Origin: Cordylochernes scorpioides
Lineage: Eukaryota; Arthropoda; Arachnida; Pseudoscorpiones; Chernetidae
Direction: 5' to 3'
Assembly (NCBI GenBank): GCA_030710605.1
Contig: CP092868.1
Span: 25,080,821-25,144,820 of the forward strand
DNA: 64,000 bases
The position numbers were made by a program, and so were the translations under genes. Every line of letters begins with the position of its first letter. Position 1 is the first letter of the stretch. The notes under the pieces were generated by a model that made no database searches, was not told the DNA's origin, and saw only the letters and a list, made by a program, of their open reading frames with translations. Positions 32,626 through 45,580 of this stretch are shown one piece after another.

Positions 32626-33042
32626 AATCCACAAATCCACAGAAATTCTAAGGAATAACTAAGACTTAATAATGGTCAATTCTTGTTGGTTTGAGTCTTC
32701 TAGAAAAAATCAATCCACCTCATACAGTGTGTTGAACAGTGATCTCAACGTATCTACTTGTTGTATCTTATCAATATATTCTTATCTCTCTATTGTCGCA
32801 TCTACGTGCGCGTAAGTCTACCCAAAAAAAAAAAATTATCCCTACCTATCGTCAGGGTAGATAATCATAGAAATAAGACTACAATAAAGTAAATGAACAC
32901 TGGAGCTTTACGATCAATTCTCGGATGATGGCTAAAAATGGAAAATATTTGCTTTTAAATTTAAACATATTAGGATACATTAGAGCGCCATCTGTTATGA
33001 AAATTTAAAACTAAAAGTAAAACCAAAAAATGCAATATAACA

Positions 33043-33112
33043 ACGGTATGGTAGATTAAAGTGGCAAAACCGCTGGGAGGGTTCACCACGGATGAGCCAG
33101 GCTCTCCCATTA
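33043..33112 (+). ncRNA. Hammerhead-part element, copy 2 (decayed)
   Basis: Same segment order as at 13139. GGTATGGTAG, GTGGCAAAACCGCT and CACCACGGATGAGCCAG are recognisable, but GAAA is AAAA and CTGATGA is CGGATGA. The GGGAGGG...CTCTCCC stem is kept with one wobble pair. Confidence 0.55.
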
Positions 33113-33214
33113 ATTTTTCAATACAGCAAGGTCAGTATAGAAAATTGTTCAATTTTTAAAAGAATCATACACGTCTATAATAGTTTCGTATTTTCAAATT
33201 CAAACATACAGTAT

Positions 33215-33391
33215 TAGAAAGAGGGAATAATATATCGCCGCAACTCTTTTTTCATTCATATGATCAATGCAATAATTTGTAAATTATATTCAATGTACAA
33301 TAAGTTAATAAAGGGGGAGCAATTTATCGAAATATTTTAAGAAATATTTAATAAAAAAGAGTTGCGGCGATATATGATTCCCTCTTTCTAA
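33215..33391. mobile_element. Small MITE, about 35-bp inverted ends
   Basis: TTAGAAAGAGGGAAT...GCCGCAACTCTTTTTT and its inverse flank about 100 bp that include CAATGTACAATAAGTTAAT, also found at 34271. Confidence 0.7.
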
Positions 33392-33879
33392 TTTGTCGAA
33401 ATCCGCAAACCCGTTTTACCATGAATACAGTATTAGGTTATAGATTAAGCTAGCTTAGATAAGTTCATTTTATCATAGAGTTTTTTTTTTTGCTTGCAGT
33501 CATAATCAAAAATAAACTTATTGTAAAGATAATATTTTAGCGCCTTTAAATATTTTTTGAGTTACTATAGCATCAATTTATGATGGCTGCATCAGTATTT
33601 GTAGATTTGTAAAAATGCTAGATAATATTCAAAATATTGTATTGTTGCACTCTCTCTGTCTCTCTTGATGTAACAACCCGGATTCCTGGAACCACGTACA
33701 CCAAAATCGCCAACTATCCGGGATTATTGTCACAATTAGTTAATGGTTAAATAAGTAAAAAAAGAGAAAAAAAGAGGAGGAATGGTATTATTTACAGCTG
33801 TTCAATTTACCCAGACTAATCTGTTTATTAGCTTGATTTTCTTAATTAATTTGAGTCAAAAAGACGATCCATTAATTAA

Positions 33880-34385
33880 GATTATATAAAAGGGCGTACC
33901 TGATTCTGTAAAGAAAAAAAAAAACAATTTTTTCTCAAAATATTTCGAGAGATTGCTCCCTCTTTATCAATTTATTGCAGATACACGTGGTACAGGCCAT
34001 GATAATCATGGTGGGTAGTTAGCGACTGCTTTTTACTGTAAGCGCACCACATGTCTACACATGTGAAAAGCAGTTCGACTTTGCACTTACAAATGCCAGA
34101 GCCCCCGTTTGGTTACTTGCACTCGCTGGTGGGGTTGGACTTTTTGCAAGAATCGGGGGCCATTGGAGCATTTTTTTTAACAGAAAAAAGTGTCCAATGA
34201 GGGAATCGAACCCGGGTCCTAGTGGTCGAAAACCAAACGGTTTAGACCATCCTTCCACCGACCCCCCATATTCAATGTACAATAAGTTAATAAAGAGGGA
34301 GCAATTTCTCGAAATATTTTAAGAAAAATTGTTTTTTTTTCTTTACAGATCCAGGTACGCTCTTTTATATAATCTTAATTAAGTT
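33880..34385. mobile_element. Foldback element split by a SINE
   Basis: Arms of about 95 bp (33880-33975 and 34267-34385) are inverted copies (TATATAA..GGGCGTACCTG and inverse; AGATTGCTCCCTCTTTAT and inverse). The SINE at 33976-34266 sits in the centre. Confidence 0.7.
33976..34266 (-). mobile_element. SINE family 1, near full length
   Basis: On the minus strand: head GGTCGGTGGAAGGATGGTC with B-box GGTTCGATTCC, an A/T linker, body, tail palindrome CCATGATTATCATGG and end CCTGTACCACGTGTA. About 290 bp. Confidence 0.8.
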
Positions 34386-34479
34386 TTTCTGTATATAAAT
34401 TCCATATTACTAGTAAATATGATTAGATTTAAAATTATAATAATAACAATGCTTATTTGACTACTATATTATTACTGTT

Positions 34480-34560
34480 TTTCCTGTATGTATCCTACAT
34501 TTCTATACACGGAGAATCTGTATAAGACTAAAATGTCTTAATAAATCTTTTTGTTGTTGT
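34480..34560 (+). mobile_element. LINE 3' end with (TTG)n tail
   Basis: GGAGAATCTGTATAAGACT, hairpin AAGAC...GTCTT, AATAAATC, then (TTG)n. Confidence 0.65.
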
Positions 34561-34621
34561 TTAAAAGAATCATAGCGTCTATAATAGTTTCGAATTCTAC
34601 TGTGCTTACTGCGATTAAAAA

Positions 34622-34700
34622 TATATTGGGAGGGCTTGGCTAATCAATGGTGAACCCTTCCCAGCGGTTCCCCAATTTTAATCTACCAGACCGCTTCTTA
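34622..34700 (-). ncRNA. Hammerhead-part element, copy 3 (decayed)
   Basis: Minus-strand order is again AGCGGTCTGGT, TTGGGGAACCGCT, CACCATTGATTAGCCAA, enclosed by GGGAAGGG...CCCTCCC. The core has lost bases at GAAA and CTGATGA, but stem II TTGG/CCAA and stem III AGCGG/CCGCT remain. Confidence 0.55.
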
Positions 34701-34724
34701 GAGCTCTAATATTGTATTGGATTA

Positions 34725-35060
34725 TTCTGCTTATATATGTTACACTGAAGGGTGGAATCTTAGAATCTCAGTTGTCAGGTTTATCTTAATGAATCCAGTA
34801 CTGAATAAATGGATGAATTAACTAATTAATTAACCTCTAAAGACTTTAAATATTCATTTAGACAAACATATCTAACCTTAAAACCATTCATATATAAATA
34901 TATAAAAATGCTTTATAAATATGTATAATATATGTTGTATGTTGCTTCTTCACTTGTACTATTCTAAATTTCGTTCAATACCAATAATATTATATATAGA
35001 TATGAGAAGTCTTGATTAAAAGGAGAGAAAAATGATCAGTTCTTTAAGAGACTTAACCTA
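34725..35060. other. AT-rich, nothing recognised
   Basis: No supported feature. Confidence 0.4.
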
Positions 35061-35485
35061 CATTCATGGACAAAACTTAAGGAAGTTGTATCTTTTACCA
35101 TGTATATCGGGATTCAGATAATAACTCTGAAAGATACACTCATGGACAAAACCTAAGAAAGTTGTATATTTTACCATGTATATCGGGATTCAGATAATAA
35201 CTCTGAAAGATACACTCATGGACAAAACTTAAGGAAGTTGTATCTTTTAACATGTATATCGGGATTCAGATAATAACTCTGAAAGATACACTCATGGACA
35301 AAACTTAAGGAAGTTGTATCTTTTAACATGTATATCGGGATTCAGACAAAAACTCTGAAAGATATTTGATACACAGTGAGCTTTATTGAAGATGCATCAG
35401 ATAACTAAGTGTGAACAAAATTTCCTCTGTCTCCTCAAAAAAAAAAAGGCTTTCTACTTCCTTAAGTTTTGTCTATGAGTGTACT
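35061..35485 (-). mobile_element. Mariner-like MITE with terminal-motif repeats
   Basis: Four units of about 80 bp, each starting with the family terminus CACTCATGGACAAAAC and ending CTCTGAAAGATA, then the remaining body and the opposite end GTTTTGTCTATGAGTGTA. Here the terminus itself is inside the repeated unit. Confidence 0.7.
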
Positions 35486-35559
35486 TTTTCATTTATGTAA
35501 ATTTCCTTGTTTTAAACTAAAATGTGAATTATTTGCAACATTTAAGGATGTATTTATTT

Positions 35560-36185
35560 CAGTTGGATTATGGAAGAACATTACAGATTTCAAATTGTTA
35601 AAGCACAATTTGGATTATAGATACACATACAACACACACACACAAAAACCTTTATTAAGACACACAGGTCTTACAGAGGATTCTCCTTGGGGTTACAAGA
35701 CGGAGAAACCTATGAAAGTGGGAAATATACAAAGGGGTAAAAATGGAGAAAGATTATATACACATGATAAATATATACAGATTATTATTTGAATGATCCT
35801 ATGGAAAATAAAATATGGATTTGGAAATATGGATGGAAGAAGTGGAGAGCGAAAAGAGGAAAAAAACAGGTATTTACATATGGAACATACATATAATGGA
35901 ACAAGTCAATTTAAGCTCTTCTGCTCACACAGCACAGGTGGACCATGGCTTTTTTCAAGAAATCTTTAAGAGATTTTCCAGGAAAATCCGAGTTTGGATT
36001 ATAGATACAAGAAGACCTAATCCAAATAAATTAATAGTGTGTGACGTTTCAGGTAACAGCGTTGTTACCATTATCAGACAAAATAATAAAATGATTCTTT
36101 TATTAAATAATTATTATTTTGTCTGATGATGGTAACAATGCTGTTACAGAAACGTCATAAATTGTTAATTTATTTGGATTAGGTA
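35560..36185. mobile_element. Foldback with hammerhead-like arms, split by a LINE
   Basis: Related to 513-803. The arms hold GTCTGATGATGGTAACA...AGAAACGTC (right, plus) and GTCTGATAATGG...TGAAACGTC (left, minus). The left arm is interrupted at 35625-35992 by a LINE. Confidence 0.6.
35625..35992 (-). mobile_element. 5'-truncated LINE with (TG)n tail, copy c
   Basis: Flanked by an exact 16-bp repeat TTTGGATTATAGATAC (35609-35624 and 35993-36008). Same family and similar truncation as copies a and d. Confidence 0.9.
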
Positions 36186-36764
36186 TCATTACCTTGTAGA
36201 TTCCAAATTGTTATTGAATGTAGTTATGTCTCTTGAATGTGATTTGTTAGGAAAAGAACACAAAGAATTTATAGGAGCTTCTAAATGGCAACAATGAGAA
36301 GAACAATGGATCTCCCATCCTTTGAAGCCTTGCCAACTCGCCTACGCCCAAATATGGGATCCTGTCTCTTATACAGATTGATATGGGGTAAAGGTAAAGG
36401 ATTATAGTAAATGTCTTTATAGCAGAAAACCTGTTATAGCTAGCTAAAACCGCGTCATAGAGTTATCTAATAAGTAATAGACGAACCTGTTTTAAGAGGC
36501 AATTAGTGGCAGCCTGCCATTTTGTCTTGTCTTCTCTGCTTCAGATTTCAATCTTATATGGTGTTATAGCAATAGTGAATGACAATGGATCACTGATCCA
36601 GATTTTTCTTATATGTGATTATAACAACAAGAAGCCTTTTATTGGGAACATATGATCCTACACAGAACTCCTCCAGGTACATAATTGCTTAGAATAGATT
36701 AATTAATTAAATTGCAGGTGACCGTTCATTGACATATCCATTTACATACGGCTCTCGAACTGCT
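36186..36764. other. No feature recognised
   Basis: AT-rich; no supported gene or repeat. Confidence 0.4.
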
Positions 36765-36855
36765 TTTCACATATGTAGACATGTGGTGCACTTACAGTAA
36801 AAGCAGTCGCCTACTTCTACCCACCATGATTATCATGGCCTGTACCACGTATGCA
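36765..36855 (+). mobile_element. SINE family 1, 3' part
   Basis: Body from CGAACTGCTTTTCACAT to the tail palindrome CCATGATTATCATGG and CCTGTACCACGTA. Confidence 0.7.
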
Positions 36856-36859
36856 TATG

Positions 36860-38257
36860 GTTCTCTTTTCTCAAAGTTTCTTCTCTTACACATCTCTGTA
36901 AAACTTGTACAGGGACCAATACATTGGATTTATTCTTTGTTGTCCTAGACAACAGAACCTCCAGAGCAAGATGATTTGATCCAATTTTATACAAAAGAAG
37001 TTCCCGTTCACCTATTAACTTTAGACATAAAAACATGTGGTGCTCCAGTTCCGAGTCGGTTTTTTAAATTACATAATGGTCATATTCGGTCAGTTGAGCT
37101 AATCTTATTGGTATAATCAGGATGAATAAAGAAGATTTACAAAGGGATTATCTGGACTTGTTATAGTAATAAAAAATTATAATAAGGATGATAAAACTTT
37201 GTGAAGATGTAACATATAATTGGATATTCTCCTGGAGCAAAATTTACATATTCCTATATTATTTTTGCCATTCGTATTCCTTATATGCAATTTTTTTAAT
37301 ATATAGTGTTTTTTACCTATTGGTTGCCTCAAATCTCAGATACCACAAAAGATAAACCTTTATTTAGACAATACAACCAAACTTTAACATACACACCTTA
37401 TATATATATCCTTTTTATGTTTACATAGCCTTTATTTTATATAATGCAAAATATACATACTTACATAGTTACAGAATTTTTCTTCTTGAAAAAAAAGAGA
37501 ACAAATCAACATATGGAATCACTACAATATGTAAATATGCAGATATATATATATTTAAAAATAAGCTTATTTTGGATTTCAAAAAGATTGTTTATTAATC
37601 CAATATTTCGATGGACCAATCGTCCATCTTTTACGTAAATCTCTTAATTATCAATATTTATTTATATATACTGTTTTTCTTTTGATTATATTTACTTTGT
37701 TTAAAATGTATATATTAGATGGTTTATCGCCCAATAAGCTTGTAAGACGTCCGTGGCTCACCACGACCTGCTGTATGCTTCATAACAAAAACCCTCGATG
37801 CAGATATGTATGTATATATATGAAACAACTTGGCCTATTATACGTTCTTATTTTTACTCCTGTAGAAGGGCAGAAATTCTCGAAAGCTCGTCTAAATTTA
37901 AAAAAATCTCACAAGAAACTCTTCACGTTTTTGTTTCTCGTAACAGAATCCTGTTACGTATCATCTTTGTGAATACCAATCACCTTATATAGGATCTAAG
38001 TATGTAATCAGGTTGTAAAAACAAAGCTAGACAAGGGTTATATGGTGTTGCTAATAGCATCAAAACGAAGAACAATGGCCAACTCATCCTTTGTACAATT
38101 GCCAAATCGCCCACGCCCGTTACAAATCTGTGTTAAACGTCATTTGGAGCTATCCACCTATTTTGTATAGGTTCCTTACGTATAGCTGTTTAAAGATAGA
38201 CTTTCCCTATTTATAGATTTGTTATTTTTACACAAATAAATTTACTGGCAATGCGTT

Positions 38258-38295
<38 letters not shown>

Positions 38296-38630
38296 TATAG
38301 CCAATAGAAAGTTGCTATAGAAATCAAGATTAAGGTACACTCATTTCTTTCGGAATTTTCAACCTGTTCTTACATGGGTTTATGTAATTTGAATGTAGTC
38401 ATATTGGATACGAAGAAAGATAGGGATTGTATGGAGTTGCTATAGCATCAATGAATAAGCATTAATCCTTCTGCCAAACGGGGGCAACTCCGATAGTCGT
38501 AGTGACTCTGAATAACTATGGCGGATCGTACAGTCCTAGTACTTGGCGACGCATCTTTCAAGTGTCTGCCTTTCTGCCAATATGTAAATGTGTACATATT
38601 GGTGATTGTAAGGATATATATGTGATCCAT
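36860..38630. other. AT-rich, possible Penelope-like remnant and poly-T
   Basis: Near 37858 CTGTAGAAGGGCAGAAATTC then CGAAAGCTCGTC followed by ACAAGAAACTC resembles 48085-48145 and 62263-62300; I suspect terminal sequence of a Penelope-like element, unproven. A poly-T run of about 32 lies at 38259-38290. No coding region found. Confidence 0.35.
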
Positions 38631-38639
38631 TGTTCTTCA

Positions 38640-39660
38640 TTGTTTCTATAACAAAACACGATATAATCCTCGGCCATAGCTATGTTATCCAACCTATTTA
38701 CATATTAAAAACCAGATCATATGTAACAATAGATCATTCATACTTCAGTACAATTACCAATTTACATGTTGGTAATTGCATGGAAATATGTGTGATCCAG
38801 TGTTTCTATAACACAACACGAGATATAATCCTCGGCTATAGCTATGTTATCCAAGCTATTTAGATATTAGAAACGAGATCATATGTGACAATAGATCACT
38901 CATTTATCCTTCAGTACAATTTAGCAATATGTAAAGGTGTACATGTTGGTAATTGTATGGAAAGATGAGTGATCCAGTGTTTCTATAACACAACACGAGA
39001 TATAATCCTCGGCTATAGCTATGTTATCCAACCTATTTACATATTAGAAACGAAATCATATGTGACAATAGATCACTCTTTTATCCTTCAGTACAATTTA
39101 CCAATATGTAAAGGTATACATGTTGGTAATTGTATGGAAAGATGTGTGATCCATTGTTTCTATAACACAACACGAAATATAATCCTCGGCTATAGCTATG
39201 TTATCCAACATATTTACATATTAGAAACGAGATCATATGTAACAATAGATCAGCCATCCTTCAGTACAATTAACCAATATGTAAAGGTATACATGTTGGT
39301 AATTGTATGGAAAGATGTGTGATCCAGTGTTTCTATAACCCAACACGAGATATAATCCTCGGCTATAGCTATGTTATCCAACATATTTACATATTAGAAA
39401 CGAGATCATATGTAACAATAGATCAGCCATCCTTCAGTACAATTAACCAATATGTAAAGGTATACATGTTGGTAATTGTATGGAAAGATGTGTGATCCAT
39501 TGTTTCTATAACACAACACGAGATATAATCCTCGGCTATAGCTTTGTTATCCAACCTATTTACATTTTAGAAACGAGATCATATGTGACAATAAATCAGC
39601 CATCCTTCCGTACAATTTACCAATATGTAAAGGTGTACATGTTGATTTTGTACGGAAGGA
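38640..39660. repeat. 173-bp satellite, about six copies
   Basis: Units contain AATCCTCGGCTATAGCTATG and GGAAAGATGTGTGATCCA, spaced by 173 bp from 38963 on. Frames over the units repeat with the DNA. Confidence 0.9.
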
Positions 39661-39754
39661 TGACTTATCTTTTGTTCTTCATTGTTGTTATAGCAAAACG
39701 ATATATATAAAATTATGGCTATATCTATGTTGTAATCTGATCTTATATGTAATC

Positions 39755-39782
39755 AGATAGAGAGAGAGAGAGAGAGAGAGAG
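39755..39782 (+). repeat. (AG)n microsatellite
   Basis: About 13 AG dinucleotides between two satellite blocks. Confidence 0.9.
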
Positions 39783-39984
39783 GGGAAACGAAGATATATT
39801 CAACTAACTTAGTTGCTATAGAGAGACAATGAAAAACGATGGTCATTCATCCTTTTGTATAATTATCAACGTCTCACTTTACATATTATCTCATTTCTGA
39901 GAGATGCAATTACATTGGATAACGTAGATATGGCCAAAGATGATATAGTCTTGATATAAATAAAGATATTAAACTTATAGCAAC

Positions 39985-41590
39985 ACCAAAGAACAATGGA
40001 TCACTCATCCTCTTGTAGTTTCCAGCATGTACACCTTTACATATTATCTCATCTCTGATATGTAATATGGCTGGATTGATATGGCCAAGGATTATATGGT
40101 GTTGTTATAGCAACAATGAAGAACAATGGATCATTCATCCTTCTGTAGTTGCCAGCATGTGCACCTTTACATATTATCTCATCTCTGATATGTAATATGG
40201 CTGGATTGATATGGCCAAGGGTTATATGTTGTTGCTATAGCAACAATGAATAACAATGGATCACTCATCTTCTTGTAGTTGCCAGCATGTGCACCTTTAC
40301 ATATTATCTCATCTCTGATATGTAATATGGCTGGATTGATATGGCCAAGGGTTATATGGTGTTGCTATAGCAACAAAGAAGAACAATGAATCACTCATTA
40401 TTTTACAGAAATATCAACATCTACACCTATACATATGGTCTCATCTCTGAGATGTAATGAGGCTGCATAAGGTAGATATGGCCACGGGTTATATGGTGTT
40501 GCTATAGCAACAATGAAGAACAATGGATCACTCATCCTTCTGTAGTTGCCAGCATGTGCACCTTTACATATTATCTCATCTCTGATATGTAATATGGCTG
40601 GATTGATATGGCCAAGGGTTATATGGTGTTGATATAGCAACAATGAAGAACAATGAATCACTCATCCTTCTGTAGTTGCCAGCATGTGCACCTTTACATA
40701 TTATCTCATCTCTGATATGTAATATGGCTGGATTGATATGGCCAAGGGTTATATGGTGTTGCTATAGCAACAATGAAGAACAATGGATCACTCATTATTT
40801 TACAGAAATACCAACATCTACACCTATACATCTGCACCTATACATATGGTCTCATCTTTGAGATGTAATCAGGTTGGAAAAGGTAGATATGGTCACGGGT
40901 TATATGGTGTTGCTATAGCAACAATGAAGAACAATGGATCACTTATTATTTTACAGAAATACCAACATCTACACCTATACATATGGTCTCATCTCTGAGA
41001 TATAATCAGGTTGGTCAATGTAGACGTGGCCATGGATTATATGGTGTTGCTATAGCAACAATGAAGAACAATGGATCACTTATTAGCAACAATGAAGAGC
41101 AATAGATTACTCATCCTTATGTACAATTACCAACATCTACACCTATACATATGATCTCATCTCTGAGATGTAATCAGGTTGGATAAGGTAGATATGGCCA
41201 CGGGTTATATGGTGTTGCTATAGCAACAATGAAGAACAATGGATCACTTATTAGCAACAATGAAGAGCAATAGATTACTCATCCTTATGTACAATTACCA
41301 ACATCTACACCTATACATATGATCTCATCTCTGAGATGTAATCAGGTTGGTCAATGTAGACGTGGCCATGGATTATATGGTGTTGCTATACTTTAAGATA
41401 TTCAGCTATCATTCGTGTTGCTATAGCAACAATGAAGAGCAATGTATTACTCATCCTTATGCAGAGTTACCAACATCTACACCTATACATATGATCTCAT
41501 CTCTGAGATGTAATCAGGTTGGTCAATGTAGATGTGGCCACGGATTATATGGTGTTGCTTTAGCAACAATGAAGAACCAAGGCTCACTTT
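39985..41590. repeat. 130-bp satellite, about twelve copies
   Basis: Units contain the palindrome TTGCTATAGCAA, ATGAAGAACAATGGATCACT and CTCATCTCTGA. It shares GGATCACT and the CTATAG motifs with the 173-bp satellite, so the two may be related. Confidence 0.88.
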
Positions 41591-41829
41591 TGTATAATTG
41601 TCAAGCAACCACCTACACATGGTTATATAAGGGATCTCTGGGATGTCAGGCAGGGCGATGTCTGGCAACAGGTGGCGCTGGGTAGTAACGGAGTACTATT
41701 TTGGAGCCCGGGTGAACAGTCCGTCAAGGTCGGGGATACGAAGCGGTTGTGGCACGCTTCCAACTTGCTCTTACGTAAAACGTAGGGCGCGACCTTTCAA
41801 GGTCAGCTTGTTCAAATGCTCGCATCTCT

Positions 41830-44800
41830 ACATCTCTTAGAGTTCTCTCTCTGTCTGACACATGTCATAGCATCTTCCTCTAAGTCTAAATGGTGACGTG
41901 TATTCTTCTTCCAGTTCCGAAGATAGTGTCTTCGAACGATTGTCTTTCTTTGTCACCAAGGTCAGCTTGTTCGAGTTCTTGAATCTACTTTGAGACCTTT
42001 CTATGTCTAACATATATCCTTGCATCCTGCTGAAGCCTAATATACTCGTGTCTTCTTCCAGTCCCGAAGACAGTGTCTTCAAACGATTGTCTTTCTTTGT
42101 GATCAAGGTCAGCTCGATCGAGTTTTTGAATCAACTTTGAGACCTTTCTATATCTCTCATATATCCTTGCATCCTGCTGAAGCCTAATATAGTCGTGTCT
42201 TCTTCCATTCCCGAAGATAGTGTCTTCAAACGATTGTCTTTCTTTGTCATCAAGATCAGCTTGTTCGAGTTTTTTGAATCTACTTTGGGACCTTTCTATG
42301 TCTCTCATATATCGTTGCATCCTGCTAAAGCCTAACACAGTCGTGTCTTATCCGTGAATCAAAGACAGTGTCTTCAAACGATTGTCTTTCTTTGTCACCA
42401 AAGTCAGTTTGTTCGAATTCTTGAACATATACAGCTTTAAGATCTTTGTCTGCATATGACATATATCGTTGCATCCTGCTAAAGCCTAACACAGTCGTGT
42501 CTTCTTCGTGAATCAAAGATAGTGTCTTCAAACGATTGTCTTTCTTTGTCATCAAGATCAGCTTGTTCGAGTTTTTGAATCTACTTTGGGACCTTTCTAT
42601 GTCTCTCATATATCGTTGCATCCTGCTAAAGCCTAACACAGTCGTGTCTTATCCGTGAATCAAAGACAGTGTCTTCAAACGATTGTCTTTCTTTGTCACC
42701 AAAGTCAGTTTGTTCGAATTCTTGCACATATACAGCTTTAAGATCTTTGTCTGCATATGACATATATCGTTGCATCCTGCTAAAGCCTAACACAGTCGTG
42801 TCTTCTCCGTGAATCAAAGATAGTGTCTTCAAACGATTGTCTTTCTTTGTCACCAAAGTCAGTTTGTTCGAATTCATGCACATATACAGCTTTGAGATCA
42901 TTGTCTGCATATGACATATATCGTTGCATCCTGCTAAAGCCTGACACAGTCGTGTCTTCTCCGTGAATCAAAGATAGTGTCTTCAAATGATTGTCTTTCT
43001 TTGTCTCCAAGGTTAGTTTGATCGAGTTTTTGTATATATACAGCATTGAGATCTTTCTTTGTATCTGACACATATCCTTGTATCCTGCTAAAGGCCAATA
43101 TAGCCGTGTCTTCATCCTTTCACAAAGATAGTGTCTTCAAATGATGTCCTTCTTTGTCACCAAGGTTAGGTTAGTTTGTTCGAGTGTTTGCTTTGAAACC
43201 TTTCTCTGTGTATGGCACATATTCTTACATTCTCCATCCCCAAATCTAGAGTTGTATCTTATCGTCATATCTAAAATGTCTAATATATTTCTTTGTCACC
43301 AAAGTTGTTCAAATGATCGTATATCTCTCTCTCTACTTCTCCTAAACATCTCGCTGTGTGACACATGCATCCGTCGCTAAGTCTAAATACAGCCGTGTCT
43401 TCTTCCTGTTCCATAGATAGCATCCTTAAACTATGTCTTCCTCTGTCACCAAGGACAGCTTCTTCGAATGTGTCTATCTCTACATCTTTGAAACCTCTTT
43501 CTCTGTGTTTGATGCATACCCTGAGATCAAAGTCTAAATACAGCCGTGTCCTTCTTCCTGTTCCATAGATAGCGTCCTTAAACGATGTCTTCCTCTGTCA
43601 CCAAGGACAGCTTCTTCGAATGTGTCTATCTCTACATCCTTGAAGTCTCTTTCTCTGTGTTTGACCCATACTTTGTCATCTTAAGTCTAAATATTGATGT
43701 GTCTTCTTCCTGTTCCATAGATGGTATTCTTTAACGATGTCTTCCTCTGTCACCAAGGACAGCTTCTTCGAATGTGTCTATCTCTACATCTTTGAAACCT
43801 CTTTCTCTGTGTTTGATGCATACCCTGACATCAAAGTCTAAATACAGCCGTGTCTTCTTCCTGTTCCATAGATAGCGTCCTTAAACGATGTCTTCCTCTG
43901 TCACCAAGGACAGCTTCTTCGAATGTGTCTATCTCTACATCTTTGAAGTCTCTTTCTCTGTGTTTGACCCATACTTTGTCATCTTAAGTCTGAATATTGA
44001 TGTGTCTTCTTCCTGTTCCATAGATAGCGTTCTTTAACGGTGTCTTCCTATGTCACCAAGGACAGCTTCTTCGAATGTGTCTATCTCTACATCTTTGAAG
44101 TCTTTTTCTCTGTGTTTGATGCATACTTTGTCACACTAAGTCTAAATATAGACGTGTCTTCTTCCTGTTCCATAGATAGCATCCTTAAACGATGTCTTCC
44201 TCTGTTACCAAGGACAGATTCTTCGAATGTGTTTATCTCTACATATTCGAAGTCTCTTTCTCTGTGTTTGATGCATACTCTGGCATCCTAAGTCTAAATT
44301 TAGACATGTCTCTTCTTCCTGTTCCATAGATAGCGTTCTTTAACGATGTCTTCCTCAGTCACCAGGACAGATTCGAATGCATCTACATCTTTGAAGCCTC
44401 TTTCTATGTGTTTGATGCATACTCTGGCATCCTAAGTCTAAATATAGACATGTCTCTTCTTCCTGTTCCATAGATTCTTTCACGTTCTTTAACGGTGTCT
44501 TCCTCTGTCACCAAGGACAGCTTATTCGAATGCATCTACATCTTTGAAGCCTCTTTCTATGTGTTTGATGCATACTATGACATCCTTCTTTAAGTCTAAA
44601 TATAGACGTGTCTCTTCTTCCTATTCCATAGATAGCGTTCTTTAACGATGTCTTCCTCTGTCACCAAGGATAGCTTCTTCGAATGTGTCCATCTTTACAT
44701 CTTTGAAGCCTCTTTCTCTGTATTTAACCCAAACTTTGGCATCCTAAGTCTGAATATAGACGTGTCTTCTTCCTGTTCCATAGATAGCATCCTTAAACGA

Positions 44801-45304
44801 TGTCTTCCTCAGTTACCAAGGACAGCTTCTTCGAATGTGTCTATCTCTACATCTTTGAAGCCTCTTTCTATGTGTTTGATGCATATTTTGGCATTCTCCT
44901 CTAAGTCTAAATATAGACGTGTCTTCTTCCTGTTCCATAGATAGCATCCTTAAACGATGTCTTCCTCAGTTACCAAGGACAGCTTCTTCGAATGCATCTA
45001 CATCTTTGAAGCCTCTTTCTATGTGTTTGATGCATATTTTGGCATTCTCCTCTAAGTCTAAATATAGACGTGTCTTCTTCCTGTTCCATAGATAGCATCC
45101 TTAAACGATGTCTTCCTCAGTTACCAAGGACAGATTCAAATGCATCTACATCTTTGAAGCCTCTTTCTATGTGTTTGATGCATACTTTGGCATTCTCCTC
45201 TAAGTCGTCTAAATATAGACGTGTCTCCTCTTCTTTATCGATTGTCTTCTTTTATCTCCAAGGTCATTTTGTTCAAATACTTCTATCTCTATAACTTTGG
45301 CGGT

Positions 45305-45344
<40 letters not shown>

Positions 45345-45580
45345 GGCCCCTGCGCAAGGACGACACGCAAAATCGTGAAGCGTTCCATATAACTTTGAGA
45401 CATTTTTCTCTGTGTGTGGCACATAGCCTGACATCCTGCTAAACCCTAATACAGACAAACGTGTCTTTTCCTTGTCCCATAAAGAGACTTCTGACAATTG
45501 TCTTTCTTTGTCACTAAGGTCAGGTTGTTTGAATGCTTCAACTACTACAACTTTGGGACCTTCTTTCTATGTTTGAATGT
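41830..45580. repeat. Divergent satellite of about 145-155 bp, about 25 copies
   Basis: Two subfamilies adjoin near 43150: the left has AAACGATTGTCTTTCTTTG and ATCGTTGCATCCTGCTAAAG, the right has CGATGTCTTCCTCTGTCACC and TTCCTGTTCCATAGATAGC. Both share GTGTCTTCTTCC and the CTTTGA motif, so they look like branches of one family. The open frames on both strands are repeat products. Confidence 0.88.
45300..45390 (+). ncRNA. U6: U6 snRNA retropseudogene
   Basis: Matches U6 from about nt 12 to near the 3' end: ACATATACTAAAATTGGAAC, CAGAGAAGATTAGCATGGCC, GCAAAATCGTGAAGCGTTCC. The first dozen nucleotides are missing, and two substitutions are visible. It is flanked by a 10-bp repeat TATAACTTTG (45290-45299 and 45388-45397) that belongs to the satellite unit, so it was inserted by a LINE-type mechanism. 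No terminal T run or upstream promoter is present, so it is unlikely to be expressed. Confidence 0.92.

Noticed and set aside
45300..45390. Functional U6 gene
   Set aside because: Missing 5' end, no T-run terminator, and flanked by a target duplication.
41837..45442. Series of 60-117-residue frames on both strands
   Set aside because: They follow the satellite period on both strands and carry no domain signal.
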